Assembly (NCBI RefSeq): GCF_012317045.1
Contig: NZ_CP051154.1
Location: 372,001 to 436,000, forward strand
Source: Leifsonia sp. PS1209
Lineage (GTDB): Bacteria; Actinomycetota; Actinomycetes; Actinomycetales; Microbacteriaceae
Reading direction: 5' to 3'
Length of the DNA stretch: 64,000 nucleotides
Shown: positions 52,528 through 63,368 of the stretch, in pieces
How the letters are laid out: the number at the start of each line of letters is the position of its first letter
Position numbering within the stretch: position 1 is the first letter of the stretch
Translations under genes and position numbers: made by a program
Notes under the pieces: model-generated
Seen by the model: the letters and a program-made list of their open reading frames with translations, nothing else
What the model was told of the DNA's origin: nothing
Databases searched by the model: none

Positions 52528-53760
52528 ATGACATCGCCCGTCGGAGTGCAAGCACTCATCCGACGCACCCACGAAGACAGGGTGCTGGCCGTGCTGCGCG
52601 ACAGGGGCGCGATGAGCCGCGCACAGATCGCGCCGCTCGTCGGGCTCTCTCGCACGACCCTCTCCGAGATCACAGGAAGCCTGCTGGACACGCGGGCCAT
52701 CGTCGTCACCAAGACCGATGCCGTCTCGCGCGAGGGCAGGGGCCGGCCGGCCGAGCTGCTCGCGCTCGACCCGCGGGCCGGGCAGCACCTCGGCGCCGAC
52801 TTCACCCACCGTGCCGTGCATGTGGCGGTCGCCGACGCGTCGCACGAGATCATCGCCTCCGGGTCGATGGAGTACCCGCACGGCGCGGAGTGGCGGGTGC
52901 GGGTCGAGGTGGCGCTCGCCCTGCTCGACGACCTCGAACGCAGCACCGGTGTCCACTACGACGCGCTGCAGGGCATCGGCATCGGCGTGTCCAGCCCGGT
53001 CTCGCGGCCGGAGGAGGGATCGGGAGAGCACCGCACGCTCGCCGGGGGTCCGCTCATCACGGCGACGATCGAAGACGCGTTCACCTCCCGCTTCGACGCG
53101 CCCATCCTGATCGACAACAACACCAGGCTGGCCGCACTGGCCGAGGCGGAGTGGATGCTCGGCCAGCCCACCAGAGACCTCATCTACCTGCGCCTGGCAG
53201 ACGGCTGCGGCGGCGGCCTCGTCGTCGACGGCGCCCTCGTGTCCGGGCGCTCCGGTTTCGCGGGCGAGATCGGGCACGTCACGGTCGAGCCGGACGGTGA
53301 GCCGTGCTCGTGCGGAAAGCGCGGCTGCCTCGAGACGGTCGCGTCCCTCCGCGCGCTGACGGCGGCCGCGCATCCCTTCGGGGTGGCCTCGGCGGCCGAG
53401 CTCGCCCAGCGTGCACGGAGCGGCGATCCGGACGTGGTCGGGCTGCTCGCCAGGGTCGGCGCGGTCGTCGGACGGACGCTGGCGATCCTGGGCACGGCGC
53501 TCTCCCCGAGCGAGGTCGTGCTCGGCGGCCAGGTCGTCGGCCTGCATCCGGTCTTCCTGGAACGCGCGACAGAGGCGTTCCACCACGAGTCGCTCAGTCT
53601 GCCCGGCCACGTCCCCTCGGTGAGGCGGGCACGCCTCGGCGACGACTCCGGAGCGCTCGGCGCCCTGGTCGCCGCCTTCCACAACTCGCAGCTGCTTCCC
53701 ACGGCGGCACCTGCACCATCCCTTCGTACGCGATCCCGCAAAGGAGCACAGATCCGATGA
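52528..53760 (+). CDS. ROK-family transcriptional regulator
   Basis: 410 aa. The N-terminal winged helix reads EDRVLAVLRDRGAMSRAQIAPLVGLSRTTLSEITGSLLD; then the ROK actin-like ATPase fold with IDNNTRLAALAEAEW and the zinc motif CSCGKRGCLE. Such proteins (NagC/XylR/Mlc-like) sense sugars. It lies just before the second ABC importer and sulfatase genes (41 nt), probably in one operon, and may also act on the GH20 gene. N-acetylhexosamine would be a sensible ligand. Confidence 0.9.
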   Translation: MTSPVGVQALIRRTHEDRVLAVLRDRGAMSRAQIAPLVGLSRTTLSEITGSLLDTRAIVVTKTDAVSREGRGRPAELLALDPRAGQHLGADFTHRAVHVAVADASHEIIASGSMEYPHGAEWRVRVEVALALLDDLERSTGVHYDALQGIGIGVSSPVSRPEEGSGEHRTLAGGPLITATIEDAFTSRFDAPILIDNNTRLAALAEAEWMLGQPTRDLIYLRLADGCGGGLVVDGALVSGRSGFAGEIGHVTVEPDGEPCSCGKRGCLETVASLRALTAAAHPFGVASAAELAQRARSGDPDVVGLLARVGAVVGRTLAILGTALSPSEVVLGGQVVGLHPVFLERATEAFHHESLSLPGHVPSVRRARLGDDSGALGALVAAFHNSQLLPTAAPAPSLRTRSRKGAQIR

Positions 53761-53800
53761 ACCATCCACCCCGTTCCCCCCGGCGGAGAGGTGAGGCGAC

Positions 53801-54610
53801 GTGACCGCCATGACCCAGAACACCGGCGCCATCGCCAGCCGTAGCGCCGCACGTGCCGGCCGCAAGCGCTCGAATCGCAACCTGGTGCTCACCGTGGTCT
53901 CGCTCGTCGGCGGCATCGCGATCTGGTGGCTGATCTCCCTCGTCGCGCCCCAGCTGCCCACCCCGCCCGCCGTGGCTATCCGCGGCTGGCAGCTCGCGGC
54001 GGACGGCAGCCTGTTCCAGGATGTCGGCGCCAGCCTGCTGCGCGTGCTCAGCGGCTTCGTGCTCGGCACGGCGCTCGCCATCCCCGTCGGCTTCCTGATG
54101 GGCTGGTACGCCACCGTGCGCTCGCTGATCGAGCCGTGGGTGCAGTTCTTCCGGATGATCCCGCCGCTGGCGATCATCCCGCTGGCCATCGTGCTCCTCG
54201 GCATCGGCGAGCAGCCGAAGATCCTGGTGATCTTCCTCGCCGCGTTCCTCTCCTGCGTGGTCTCCACGTTCCAGGGCGTGGTGAATGTGGACAAGACCCT
54301 CATCAACGCGGCCCGCGTGCTCGGCGCCGGCGACGGGACGATCTTCGCCCGCATCGTCGTCCCCGCGTCGTTCCCGTTCATCCTGGTCGGGATGCGCATC
54401 GGCCTCGGCGCATCCTGGGCGACCCTGGTGGCCGCCGAGCTGATCGCCGCGCAGAACGGCATCGGCCACCGGATGCAGCAGGCGCAGTTGTACTACGACC
54501 TCCCGACGATCTTCGTCGGCCTCATCGTGATCGGTGTGCTCGGCCTGGCGATGGATCGCATCCTCCTGGCCGTCGAGAAGAAGTTGACCAGCTGGCAGGA
54601 GCGACGATGA
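53801..54610 (+). CDS. ABC transporter permease (SsuC/TauC type)
   Basis: 269 aa from a GTG at 53801 (GAGAGG/GTGAGG upstream); ATG 53810 is possible. Six membrane spans; EAA loop [28 protein letters not shown]. Permeases of this branch import sulfonates, nitrate, taurine or other small anions. It overlaps the ATPase gene by ATGA. The sulfatases behind it suggest a sulfated or organosulfur ligand. Confidence 0.9.
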   Translation: MTAMTQNTGAIASRSAARAGRKRSNRNLVLTVVSLVGGIAIWWLISLVAPQLPTPPAVAIRGWQLAADGSLFQDVGASLLRVLSGFVLGTALAIPVGFLMGWYATVRSLIEPWVQFFRMIPPLAIIPLAIVLLGIGEQPKILVIFLAAFLSCVVSTFQGVVNVDKTLINAARVLGAGDGTIFARIVVPASFPFILVGMRIGLGASWATLVAAELIAAQNGIGHRMQQAQLYYDLPTIFVGLIVIGVLGLAMDRILLAVEKKLTSWQERR

Positions 54611-55395
54611 GCGACAACCCCACCATCCGCATCGAGCACGTCCGCAAGACGTTCGACCTCAAGGGCGAGGAGTTCGTCGCCCTGGGCGACGTGTCCATCG
54701 ACATCGCCGACAACGAGTTCATCACCATCGTCGGACCGTCCGGTTGCGGCAAGAGCACGCTCATGAACATCCTGGCCGGGCTCGAACAGCCGACAGGAGG
54801 ACGGGCGCTGGTCAACGGCGCCGAGGTGCGTGGCCCCAGCCCCGACCGCGGCGTGATCTTCCAGCAGTACGCGCTGTTCCCCTGGCTGACCGTGCGGAAG
54901 AACGTCGAGTTCGGCCTCCGCACGGCCGGGATGCCGGCCGCCCAGCGGCGTGAGAAGGCGCAGCACTTCATCGACCTCGTCGGCCTCACCCAGTTCGCCG
55001 ACGCCCTGCCCAAGATGCTCTCCGGAGGGATGCGGCAGCGCTGCGCCATCGCCAGGGCGTACGCGGTCGACCCGAGCATCCTGTTGATGGACGAACCGTT
55101 CGGCGCCCTCGACGCGCTGACCAGAGTGAACCTTCAGGAGCAGCTCCTCGACACCTGGTCGAAGGAGAAGAGGACCGTCGTCTTCATCACCCACGATGTG
55201 GACGAGGCCGTGTTCCTCGGCAACCGCGTGGTGGTGATGGCCGCACGACCGGGCCGCATCTTCGACATCGTCGATATTGATCTCCCGTATCCGCGCACCG
55301 AGGAGGTCCGGCTGAGCCCGGAGTTCCAAGACCTGCGCAACCGGGTCTGGCGTTCGGTCTATCACCAGGACAGGCCGACGCCCGTCGCTCACTGA
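54607..55395 (+). CDS. ABC transporter ATP-binding protein (SsuB/TauB type)
   Basis: 262 aa. Walker [11 protein letters not shown]-loop [14 protein letters not shown], signature LSGGMRQR, Walker [16 protein letters not shown] and switch His in [10 protein letters not shown]. The C-terminus [18 protein letters not shown] is almost the same as in the 6146 product, so the two belong to one family, though their operons differ in gene order. Confidence 0.9.
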   Translation: MSDNPTIRIEHVRKTFDLKGEEFVALGDVSIDIADNEFITIVGPSGCGKSTLMNILAGLEQPTGGRALVNGAEVRGPSPDRGVIFQQYALFPWLTVRKNVEFGLRTAGMPAAQRREKAQHFIDLVGLTQFADALPKMLSGGMRQRCAIARAYAVDPSILLMDEPFGALDALTRVNLQEQLLDTWSKEKRTVVFITHDVDEAVFLGNRVVVMAARPGRIFDIVDIDLPYPRTEEVRLSPEFQDLRNRVWRSVYHQDRPTPVAH

Positions 55396-55459
55396 GCGGC
55401 AGCACCAGACGCACGACGCACCACTTCTCACATTCCCCACCACCCGAAGGAGTACCACT

Positions 55460-56473
55460 ATGCGCATTTCACGCACTCTCGCCGGCATCGCCGCCGGCGC
55501 CCTGGCGCTCGTCCTCGCCGGCTGTTCGGCTCCGACCTCCGCCGGTGAGAGCTCCGGCACAGCGGCCGCAGGCCCGGTCGAGACCGTCAAGGTCGGTTAC
55601 ATCGGCGACTACACAGGCACCAGCCTCGTCGCCATCGCCGACAAGGAAGACCTGTGGGCCAAGCACGGCCTCAAGGCCGAACTGAGCACCTTCACCAACG
55701 GCCCCCTGCAGGTGCAGGCACTCAAGACCGGCGACCTCGACGTGGGATACGTCGGCCCCGGCGCCCTGTGGATGCCGTTCTCCGGCCAGGCCAAGATCCT
55801 GACGGTCGACGGCGTCGGCAAGGCGGACCGCGTGATCGCCCAGCCGGGCATCACCAGCATGAAGCAGCTCAAGGGCAAGAAGGTCGCCGTCGCCGAAGGT
55901 ACATCGGGCGACATGATCCTCACCCTCGCCCTCGAGAAGGCGGGCATGTCCAAGTCCGACGTCGACATCGTCACCATGGACCCGTCCACCATCGTCTCCG
56001 CGTTCTCCTCCAAGCAGGTGGATGCTGCCGGGCTCTGGTACCCGCTGATCGACACCATCAAGAAGCAGGTCCCCGACCTGAAGGAGCTCGCCAAGGACGC
56101 CGACTTCGCCAAGGAGGTCAGCTTCCCCAACGCGATCGTCGGCGGCGTCGACTTCGTCACCAAGCACCCGGAGACCGCCAAGAAGGTCAACGCCGTGCTG
56201 CGCGACGCGATGGACTACCGGGCGAAGAACGGCAGCGAGACGATCAAGCTCGTCGCCGACCAGCTCAAAGTGGACGAGTCGACCGTGAAAGCCGACGCCA
56301 CCAACGTCCAGGTGTTCACCGCGGCCGAGCTCGACAAGCTCACCAAGGACGGCACCGTCGACAGCTGGTTCACCGGCATGAGCGACTACTTCGTCAAGGC
56401 GGGCAAGCTGCAGAAAGCCGAGAAGGTCTCCTCCTACTACGACGCCGACCTCTACACCACGGCCGGCGAGTAG
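55460..56473 (+). CDS. NMT1/SsuA-like substrate-binding lipoprotein
   Basis: 337 aa, GAAGGAG upstream. Lipobox LAGC with Cys22. VKVGYIGDYTGTSLVAIADKEDLWAKHGLKAEL and KKVAVAEGTSGDMILTLALEKAG are standard for the SsuA/TauA/NMT1 fold. It binds a small anionic or aromatic ligand outside the membrane. A strong hairpin follows the stop, parallel to the first NMT1-type system in the window. Confidence 0.88.
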   Translation: MRISRTLAGIAAGALALVLAGCSAPTSAGESSGTAAAGPVETVKVGYIGDYTGTSLVAIADKEDLWAKHGLKAELSTFTNGPLQVQALKTGDLDVGYVGPGALWMPFSGQAKILTVDGVGKADRVIAQPGITSMKQLKGKKVAVAEGTSGDMILTLALEKAGMSKSDVDIVTMDPSTIVSAFSSKQVDAAGLWYPLIDTIKKQVPDLKELAKDADFAKEVSFPNAIVGGVDFVTKHPETAKKVNAVLRDAMDYRAKNGSETIKLVADQLKVDESTVKADATNVQVFTAAELDKLTKDGTVDSWFTGMSDYFVKAGKLQKAEKVSSYYDADLYTTAGE

Positions 56474-56480
56474 CCGCCAG

Positions 56481-56511
56481 GCGGGAGGGGCGCCGCGTGT
56501 GCCCCTCCCGC
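56481..56511 (+). terminator. Intra-operon hairpin between importer and sulfatase
   Basis: Perfect 11-bp arms (GCGGGAGGGGC / GCCCCTCCCGC) enclose a 9-nt loop, 7 nt after the binding-protein stop. No T-tract; partial termination or transcript stabilisation is likely. Confidence 0.6.
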
Positions 56512-56564
56512 GCATCCACTGTCTCCGCGCCCGCCGCACCCATCGAAGGGGAGTTCCTCCGCCC

Positions 56565-58024
<1,460 letters not shown>

Positions 58025-58028
<4 letters not shown>

Positions 58029-58381
58029 GCCGCTTCCCGTCCGCGGTCTTCGCGCACGGCAGCGAGCCGGATGCGCGGTTCAGCCTGGCCAACGAGCGCA
58101 CCTTCCTCGCGTGGGTGCGCACCGGGCTCGCCCTGCTCGCCGGAGGCGTCGCGCTCGAAGCGTTCGGACTCGGCCTCCAGCAGGGGATGCGGACGGCCGC
58201 ATCCATCGTCCTCATCGCCGCAGCGCTCGTGGTCCCGATCCAGGCGTGGCTGGGCTGGATGCGCGCAGAGCGTGCCCTCCGCCTCGGCACGCCGCTGCCC
58301 GCCCCGGTCTCCGCCCTGCCGCTGGCGCTCGTGGTCGCGGCGGTCGGCGTGCTCGTGCTGCTCGGCGTGGTGCTGCGGTGA
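58025..58381 (+). CDS. DUF202 membrane protein A (YidH-like)
   Basis: 118 aa from a GTG overlapping the sulfatase stop. DARFSLANERTFLAWVRTGLALLAGG is the defining DUF202 signature, followed by three membrane spans. Family function is unknown. Its translational coupling to a sulfatase is unusual. It overlaps the second DUF202 gene (GTGA). Confidence 0.85.
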
Positions 58382-58719
58382 CCGCCGTGGGCGACGGCGT
58401 CCTCTACGACGCCGGCCTGCAGCCGGAGCGGACGGCTCTGGCGTGGCGGAGGACGTGCCTCGCGTTTCTTGTGCTGTCTGGCGCATCCATCCGGGTGCTC
58501 CCCGGGCAGCTGGGGATGGCGGGGTATGTCGCGTCGGCGCTCGCGGTCGTGCTGTCTGCGGCCCTGCTCGCTGTTGTGCACCGGCGGTATCTGCAGCATT
58601 ACCGGCAGCTCACCGGGGCGCGCGCGGGCGGGGGCGCCGTGCTTGCAGGGACGGCGGCGCTGGCACTCGCGCTGGCGATCCTCGGGGCCGTCAGCATCCT
58701 GATGGGGGCGGCGTCGTGA
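58378..58719 (+). CDS. DUF202 membrane protein B
   Basis: 113 aa from a GTG overlapping the preceding stop. LYDAGLQPERTALAWRRTCLAFLVLSGASIR is a second, diverged DUF202 signature; three membrane spans follow. The A/B pair is commonly found together in actinobacteria, sometimes as a heteromeric unit. The stop overlaps the start of the second sulfatase, so all four genes from 56565 to 60194 are translationally linked. Confidence 0.85.
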   Translation: MTAVGDGVLYDAGLQPERTALAWRRTCLAFLVLSGASIRVLPGQLGMAGYVASALAVVLSAALLAVVHRRYLQHYRQLTGARAGGGAVLAGTAALALALAILGAVSILMGAAS

Positions 58720-60194
58720 GCGGGGCGCGTCCGAACATCCTGTTCCTGATGGCGGACCAGCACCGCGTCGACACCCTGCCCGCCTACGGTAACCCCACGG
58801 TGCAGACGCCCGCCATCGACCGCATCGCCGCCAGGGGCACGGTCTTCGAGCGCTGCTACACGCCGAGCGCGATCTGCACCCCGGCGCGCGCCAGCCTCCT
58901 CACCGGCCTGCACCCGTTCGAGCACGGGCTGCTCAGCAACTACGAATGGAACTCCGGCCACCGCGAAGAGCTGCCGGACGGCCTGCCGACGTTCTCGGCA
59001 GCGCTGCGCGACGAAGGCTACGCGCTCGGCCACGTCGGGAAGTGGCACGTCGGGCGCCACCGCGGGCCTGACGCGTACGGCTTCGAGGGCAGACACCTGC
59101 CCGGCGCACTGAACCCGTACGACGACGAGGACTACACGGCCTGGCTCGACGAACACGGATACCCGCCCTTCGCCGCGCACGAGCCGGTGTACACCAGCGC
59201 GGCCGACGGCAGCAGGGGCCACCTGATCGCTGCGAGGCTCGCGCAGCCGACGGAGGCCACCTTCGAGGCGTACCTCGCCGACCGGGCCATCGAGATGCTC
59301 CGGCGCTTCGCCGACGACGGCCGCCCGTTCTCGCTGTCACTGCACTACTTCGGCCCGCACCTGCCGTACCTGCTCCCGGACGAATGGTACGACCGCTACG
59401 ACCCGTCGGAGGTGGTGCTCCCCGCATCCATGTCGGAGACCTTCGCGGGGAAGCCGGAGGTGCAGCGCACGTACAGCGCGTACTGGGGAGCTGACAGTTT
59501 CGACGATGCTCAGTGGCGCAAGCTGACGGCGGTGTACTGGGGATACGTGGCGATGATCGACCACCAGTACGGCCGCGTCCTCGACGAGCTCGACCGTCTC
59601 GGCCTCACCGATACGACCGCCGTGTTCGCCACAGCCGACCACGGTGAGTTCACCGGGGCGCACCGCCTGAACGACAAGGGCCCGGCGATGTACGAGGACA
59701 TCTACCGCATCCCGGGCATCGTCAGCATCCCGGGCGGAGAACCGGGGCGGCGTGCGGAGTTCGTCAACCTGCTCGACTTCACCGCGACGATCCTCGACCT
59801 GGCAGGGGCGCCGACGGCAGGCTGCCGGGGCCGGTCGCTGCTCCCGCTGCTGAGTGGCGAGCCTGCGCACGGATGGCGGGACGAGCTGATCGCCGAATTC
59901 CACGGCCACCACTTCTCGTACGCCCAGCGGATGCTCCGCACCGACCACCACAAACTGGTCGTCAACCCCGAAGGCATCGACGAGTTCTACGACCTCGACG
60001 CCGACCCCCACGAGCTTCACAACGCGATCGACGTGCCCCGGCACGCGGCCACGGTCCGCGACCTGCGCCTCCGCCTCTACCGGGAACTCGTCGCCCGCGG
60101 CGACCGCTTCGCCCAGTGGCTGGCGTTTCGCGGTGGCATCCCGGAGTCGGAGCGCGTGCGGCCGGAGACGGCGGTGGAGGCGCGGATCGGCTGA
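58716..60194 (+). CDS. Type I sulfatase (second)
   Basis: 492 aa from a GTG overlapping the DUF202-B stop. RPNILFLMADQHR with the metal Asp; CTPAR with Cys54 is the formylglycine site; HVGKWHVGRHRG and FATADHGEFTGAHRLNDKGPAMYED are conserved. It is only distantly related to the first sulfatase and contains no signal peptide. It should hydrolyse a different sulfate ester position or linkage. Substrate unknown. Confidence 0.87.
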   Translation: MSGARPNILFLMADQHRVDTLPAYGNPTVQTPAIDRIAARGTVFERCYTPSAICTPARASLLTGLHPFEHGLLSNYEWNSGHREELPDGLPTFSAALRDEGYALGHVGKWHVGRHRGPDAYGFEGRHLPGALNPYDDEDYTAWLDEHGYPPFAAHEPVYTSAADGSRGHLIAARLAQPTEATFEAYLADRAIEMLRRFADDGRPFSLSLHYFGPHLPYLLPDEWYDRYDPSEVVLPASMSETFAGKPEVQRTYSAYWGADSFDDAQWRKLTAVYWGYVAMIDHQYGRVLDELDRLGLTDTTAVFATADHGEFTGAHRLNDKGPAMYEDIYRIPGIVSIPGGEPGRRAEFVNLLDFTATILDLAGAPTAGCRGRSLLPLLSGEPAHGWRDELIAEFHGHHFSYAQRMLRTDHHKLVVNPEGIDEFYDLDADPHELHNAIDVPRHAATVRDLRLRLYRELVARGDRFAQWLAFRGGIPESERVRPETAVEARIG

Positions 60195-60286
60195 GCGGTT
60201 GCATGGGTGCCATGCGGCGCATCCATAGGACGCGGCGGTAGCATACGAGCCGGGCGGCCGACGGGCCGCAGAGCGGAGCCGCGAGC

Positions 60287-61009
60287 ATGACGAACACCGA
60301 CGCACACGTCCCAGCCGGATGGTACCCGGACCCGAGCGGCGCCCAGCAGCTGCGCTGGTGGGACGGAACGCAGTGGACGGCGCACTTCGCGCCGCTGGCG
60401 GGCGCGGCGCAGGCACAGCAGCAGCAGCCGGTGCAGCCGCAGCCGGTCTACGCCCAGCCTGCATACACGCAGCAGCCCGGCTACCCCCAGCAGCCCGCAT
60501 ACGGTCAGACGTACGCCCCGGTCCGCCCGCGCCTGGCCGACGGCGCGCGCATCTACAACGTCTACATCTGGCTGGTCGTCGCGCTCCCGTTCGTGAGCCT
60601 CGTCCTCCTGCCGTTCTACCAGCCCCATTTCGACGTCGTCGCCACCGAGCACGGCTACACCAGCTATGGCAACCCGTTCGGGATGTTCGGCCCGATGTAC
60701 TTCGCGATCGTCGGCATCGGCTTCCTCGCATACGCCCTCAGCGTCGTCTTCTCCTGGCTCGACTACCGGGAACTGGAACGCATCGGCGTCGTCCGCCCGT
60801 TCCACTGGGCCTGGACCTTTCTCAGCGCCCTCGTCTACGTGATCGGCCGCAGCGTCATCGTCCGCCGCGTCGCCCCCGGCCGAGGCCTCGCCCCGATCTG
60901 GGTCACCATCGGCCTCTACGTCCTCTCCCTCATCGTCACCATTGCCTGGACCGTCTCCCTCGTCTCCACGATGGTCCACGACCTGCCGATGCAGAACCTC
61001 GGCGCCTGA
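60287..61009 (+). CDS. DUF2510 membrane protein with Q/P-rich linker
   Basis: 240 aa. PAGWYPDPSGAQQLRWWDGTQWTAHF is a DUF2510 domain (WYPDP plus WWDGxxWT), a small actinobacterial module that usually faces the cytoplasm. A Gln/Pro/Tyr-rich stretch (residues about 45-80) follows, then four membrane spans. Its function is unknown; such proteins are common in high-GC Gram-positives. It precedes a hairpin and the tRNA. Confidence 0.85.
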   Translation: MTNTDAHVPAGWYPDPSGAQQLRWWDGTQWTAHFAPLAGAAQAQQQQPVQPQPVYAQPAYTQQPGYPQQPAYGQTYAPVRPRLADGARIYNVYIWLVVALPFVSLVLLPFYQPHFDVVATEHGYTSYGNPFGMFGPMYFAIVGIGFLAYALSVVFSWLDYRELERIGVVRPFHWAWTFLSALVYVIGRSVIVRRVAPGRGLAPIWVTIGLYVLSLIVTIAWTVSLVSTMVHDLPMQNLGA

Positions 61010-61013
61010 CCCC

Positions 61014-61030
61014 GGATGCGCCCCGCATCC
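61014..61030 (+). terminator. Hairpin after the DUF2510 gene
   Basis: GGATGCG-CCC-CGCATCC is a perfect 7-bp stem with a 3-nt loop, 4 nt after the stop. It probably separates the gene from the tRNA. No T-tract. Confidence 0.4.
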
Positions 61031-61067
61031 TGAGAGGTCGGTGTCCGACCCCGCCTGAATCGTCCGT

Positions 61068-61073
61068 TATGAT
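61068..61073 (+). promoter_or_regulatory. -10 box (TATGAT) for tRNA-Ser
   Basis: TATGAT lies 30 nt upstream of the mature tRNA 5' end, giving a short precursor leader. The -35 element is not clear. Confidence 0.45.
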
Positions 61074-61103
61074 GGCTGTCGTGCGTCCGTTCACGGTCGC
61101 TCA

Positions 61104-61194
61104 GGAGACGTCGCATAGTTCGGCCTAGTGCACCACCCTGCTAAGGTGGAGTGCCCTTTACAGGGCACCGTGGGTTCAAATCCCACCGTCTCCG
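61104..61194 (+). tRNA. tRNA-Ser(GCT)
   Basis: 91 nt. Acceptor GGAGACG pairs with CGTCTCC, discriminator G. The anticodon stem CCACC/GGTGG holds the loop CTGCTAA with anticodon GCT (reads AGC/AGU). A long variable arm (GTGCCC/GGGCAC) marks a class II tRNA, and the T-arm is GTGGG-TTCAAAT-CCCAC. CCA is not encoded. The next genes to the right are unknown membrane proteins, but no second copy of the tRNA end was found. Confidence 0.95.
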
Positions 61195-61323
61195 CACTGA
61201 GTAATTCGTTCTATCCTGCGATCGGCCATGTCTCCGCGCAGAGAGTCCGAGCGTCCCAGATCTCCTGCGGCATTTTATTGATAAATGCTCACCTTGACTG
61301 CAAGGATGTCCGGGGAGGTCCGG

Positions 61324-62202
61324 ATGACAGAGGGCAAGGCATTCCAGTCGGTGGTCGCGTGGCTCTCGCTGGTGCGGAACCTCCTTGCATTGATCGTCAC
61401 CGGCGCTGCGGCGATTCCGCTGCTCCTGGTGTGGGGAAGAGGGCTGCCGACCTGGCTTCTCCAGACGCTGCTCATCGCCCTGGTTTTCGTTCTCGGAGCC
61501 CTCACCGGTGCTCTCGTAGCCCTCTTGGTCCTCCGAAAGCGAGACGCTCCTCTGGGCTACCGGTGGCTTCGGCTTGAACGGACCCGCGAATTCGACCAAG
61601 TGAATCCTCGACGTCAGCGGATGGTTTCGCACATAACGATCCAAGCGCGGCGGGACAACGTCGAGATCTTCCAGGACCTCATCCAGTGGACGGGCGCGAT
61701 CAAGCCGCGGCAATCGATTCTCAGCGACGGGCACTCGTTGTTGCCTGTCGAGATCCCGGGGATCGACGGGTGGCAACGGTACTACGTCCACCTCGGCCAG
61801 CCGCTGATGAGGGGCGACCTCGCAGAAATCGTCATTCAAACCGAGTTCATAGATGTGTCAGATGACTCCGCCCACTGGATCAGTAAGACCGTTCGCGAGA
61901 CGATTCTCAACGAGCTGGTCCTGAGGCTTCGCATGGGCGCGTTCACGCCGCCGAAGACACAGTTCCAAGCAAAGGTCAGTGATCCGTCCAAGGATGCATC
62001 GTCGATCCTCAAGCGGCTCGACGTCGAGTACGACATCACCACAGGGGATGTGTCCGTGAAAATCGCGCGACCCAAAGTGGGTCGCAGGTACGGGCTGGCT
62101 GCATTGCCCTGGACGTACCCGGCTGACTTGCCCGACGCGACACTGGGCAACGCGACGTGGCCTCCGACGCACCTGTCCGCGGCCGCGCCAGCCGAGCGGT
62201 AG
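61324..62202 (+). CDS. Membrane protein of unknown function, 292 aa
   Basis: The ATG at 61324 has GGGGAGG 5 nt upstream; ATGs at 61285 and 61306 lack such a site. Two hydrophobic segments near the N-terminus (about residues 20-40 and 48-70) are followed by a soluble domain of about 220 residues containing EFDQVNPRRQRMVSHITIQ, IPGIDGWQRYYVHLGQP and a helix ending NELVLRLRMG. Base composition is lower in GC than its neighbours, so it may have been acquired next to the tRNA. No known family recognised. Confidence 0.65.
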   Translation: MTEGKAFQSVVAWLSLVRNLLALIVTGAAAIPLLLVWGRGLPTWLLQTLLIALVFVLGALTGALVALLVLRKRDAPLGYRWLRLERTREFDQVNPRRQRMVSHITIQARRDNVEIFQDLIQWTGAIKPRQSILSDGHSLLPVEIPGIDGWQRYYVHLGQPLMRGDLAEIVIQTEFIDVSDDSAHWISKTVRETILNELVLRLRMGAFTPPKTQFQAKVSDPSKDASSILKRLDVEYDITTGDVSVKIARPKVGRRYGLAALPWTYPADLPDATLGNATWPPTHLSAAAPAER

Positions 62203-62215
62203 CTGAGGGATGACA

Positions 62216-63307
62216 TCACCCCGGCGGCTTCGGCGTGCGTCGCGCCTTGCGCAGAACGCTCCGCGCCTCCCTCATCACTCCGTTCGCGTCTCCCAGGATG
62301 CCGCTCGCCTGGTCGAGCGAACGGTCCGCCTTTGCTGCGGTTCTGCTCGGCAGGATGAACTCGATCGCCAGTGAGGTCGCGACACCGAGAAGGACACCCG
62401 CTGCGAGGAGGAGCCCCTGGACCCACGCGGTTCCGGATGAGGTGGTCCAGCGCACCATCGTCGCGTCGAGCCTGGTGCGCGTTGCGGGGTCTGCGCCTTT
62501 CGGGTCGGTGGATGCCCAGCTCCGCGACCAGGTCACGGACTGGGTGAGGGCGTTTCCCACGCCTTCGTCCGGCATGGTCTTGTCGACGAGGTCGGAGGTC
62601 CGTCCCTCCAGGGAGGCTTCGAGGGTGGAGAACGGGCCGGGCACGGCTGCTCCGGGGGGTGGTGCGTAGCCGTCGATGAACTGGCCATATTGGAGCGGGG
62701 GCGTGCGGGCGACACGTTGGTCGATCGTCGCGTCCGTCCATCGACCGACCGGTTCGGCCGAGAAGGAGGCGAGGTTGTCTCCGCTCAGGAAGGTCCGCGA
62801 CTCCTCGCCGGCCGCGTTGATCTGTGGTGGCCCGTCGGCCTGGAGCTCCACCTTCGCGGTCTGGGACTGCGTGGGTTTCGTGCACGAACGACCGCCGCCG
62901 GTGAATGTGACCGTGGCCTTGGGCGTGAACCCGAGCCGGACGGTGGACGGGTCGAGCTGCGAACTGCAGGTGAACTGGAGGTACACCACGTCCGCGATGG
63001 CGGAGACGGGTGGCCCGTCCATGGTCGCCTGTTGCTCCGGTCGGGTGACGGTCCAGCGGCCATCCTCGATGCTCGGCACCTGGGGGAACGACGAGACGAC
63101 GTAGAGATCGAGGCGGCCGTCTTCCTGCAGGGTGATTCTGAGTTTCACGGGCGCATCGCGAACGTTCGTCCAGACCACGATGCCTTCGTAGTCGCCGCGC
63201 GCAAGGTCGACAGACGGTGAACGGAGGGCCACCAGGCCGAGCGCGAGTCCCGCGCCCCCGACTGCGAGGACGGCCGCGGTCTTGATCAGCGCGCTGACGA
63301 CTCTCAT
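62216..63307 (-). CDS. Membrane-anchored extracytoplasmic protein of unknown function
   Basis: About 363 aa from the ATG at 63307 (a TTG 10 codons earlier is possible). A signal/anchor segment (IKTAAVLAVGGAGLALGLVALR) leads to a long beta-rich extracytoplasmic region with two Cys (TCSSQ, RSCTK) that could pair, and a final membrane span (VQGLLLAAGVLLGVATSLAIEFIL) before a short basic cytoplasmic tail. The central part (YEGIVVWTNVRDAPVKLRIT, RWTVTRPEQQ) does not match a family I know. It converges on the 61324 gene and the two may work together. Confidence 0.65.
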   Translation of the reverse strand: MRVVSALIKTAAVLAVGGAGLALGLVALRSPSVDLARGDYEGIVVWTNVRDAPVKLRITLQEDGRLDLYVVSSFPQVPSIEDGRWTVTRPEQQATMDGPPVSAIADVVYLQFTCSSQLDPSTVRLGFTPKATVTFTGGGRSCTKPTQSQTAKVELQADGPPQINAAGEESRTFLSGDNLASFSAEPVGRWTDATIDQRVARTPPLQYGQFIDGYAPPPGAAVPGPFSTLEASLEGRTSDLVDKTMPDEGVGNALTQSVTWSRSWASTDPKGADPATRTRLDATMVRWTTSSGTAWVQGLLLAAGVLLGVATSLAIEFILPSRTAAKADRSLDQASGILGDANGVMREARSVLRKARRTPKPPG

Positions 63308-63368
63308 CGTGATGTCCGCGGCACAGTCTACTGACAAAAACTCATCAATGGGGATGTCGTCGCGTCGG

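Noticed and set aside
49632..52946. Very long open frame antisense to the GH20 gene (also at 6229-9159, 10830-13583 and 24478-27474 on the minus strand)
   Set aside because: High GC leaves few stop codons; translations are low-complexity, rich in Arg/Gly/Asp/His, and oppose genes with clear domains and starts. Only the true genes within the same frames (for example 24478-25113) were kept.
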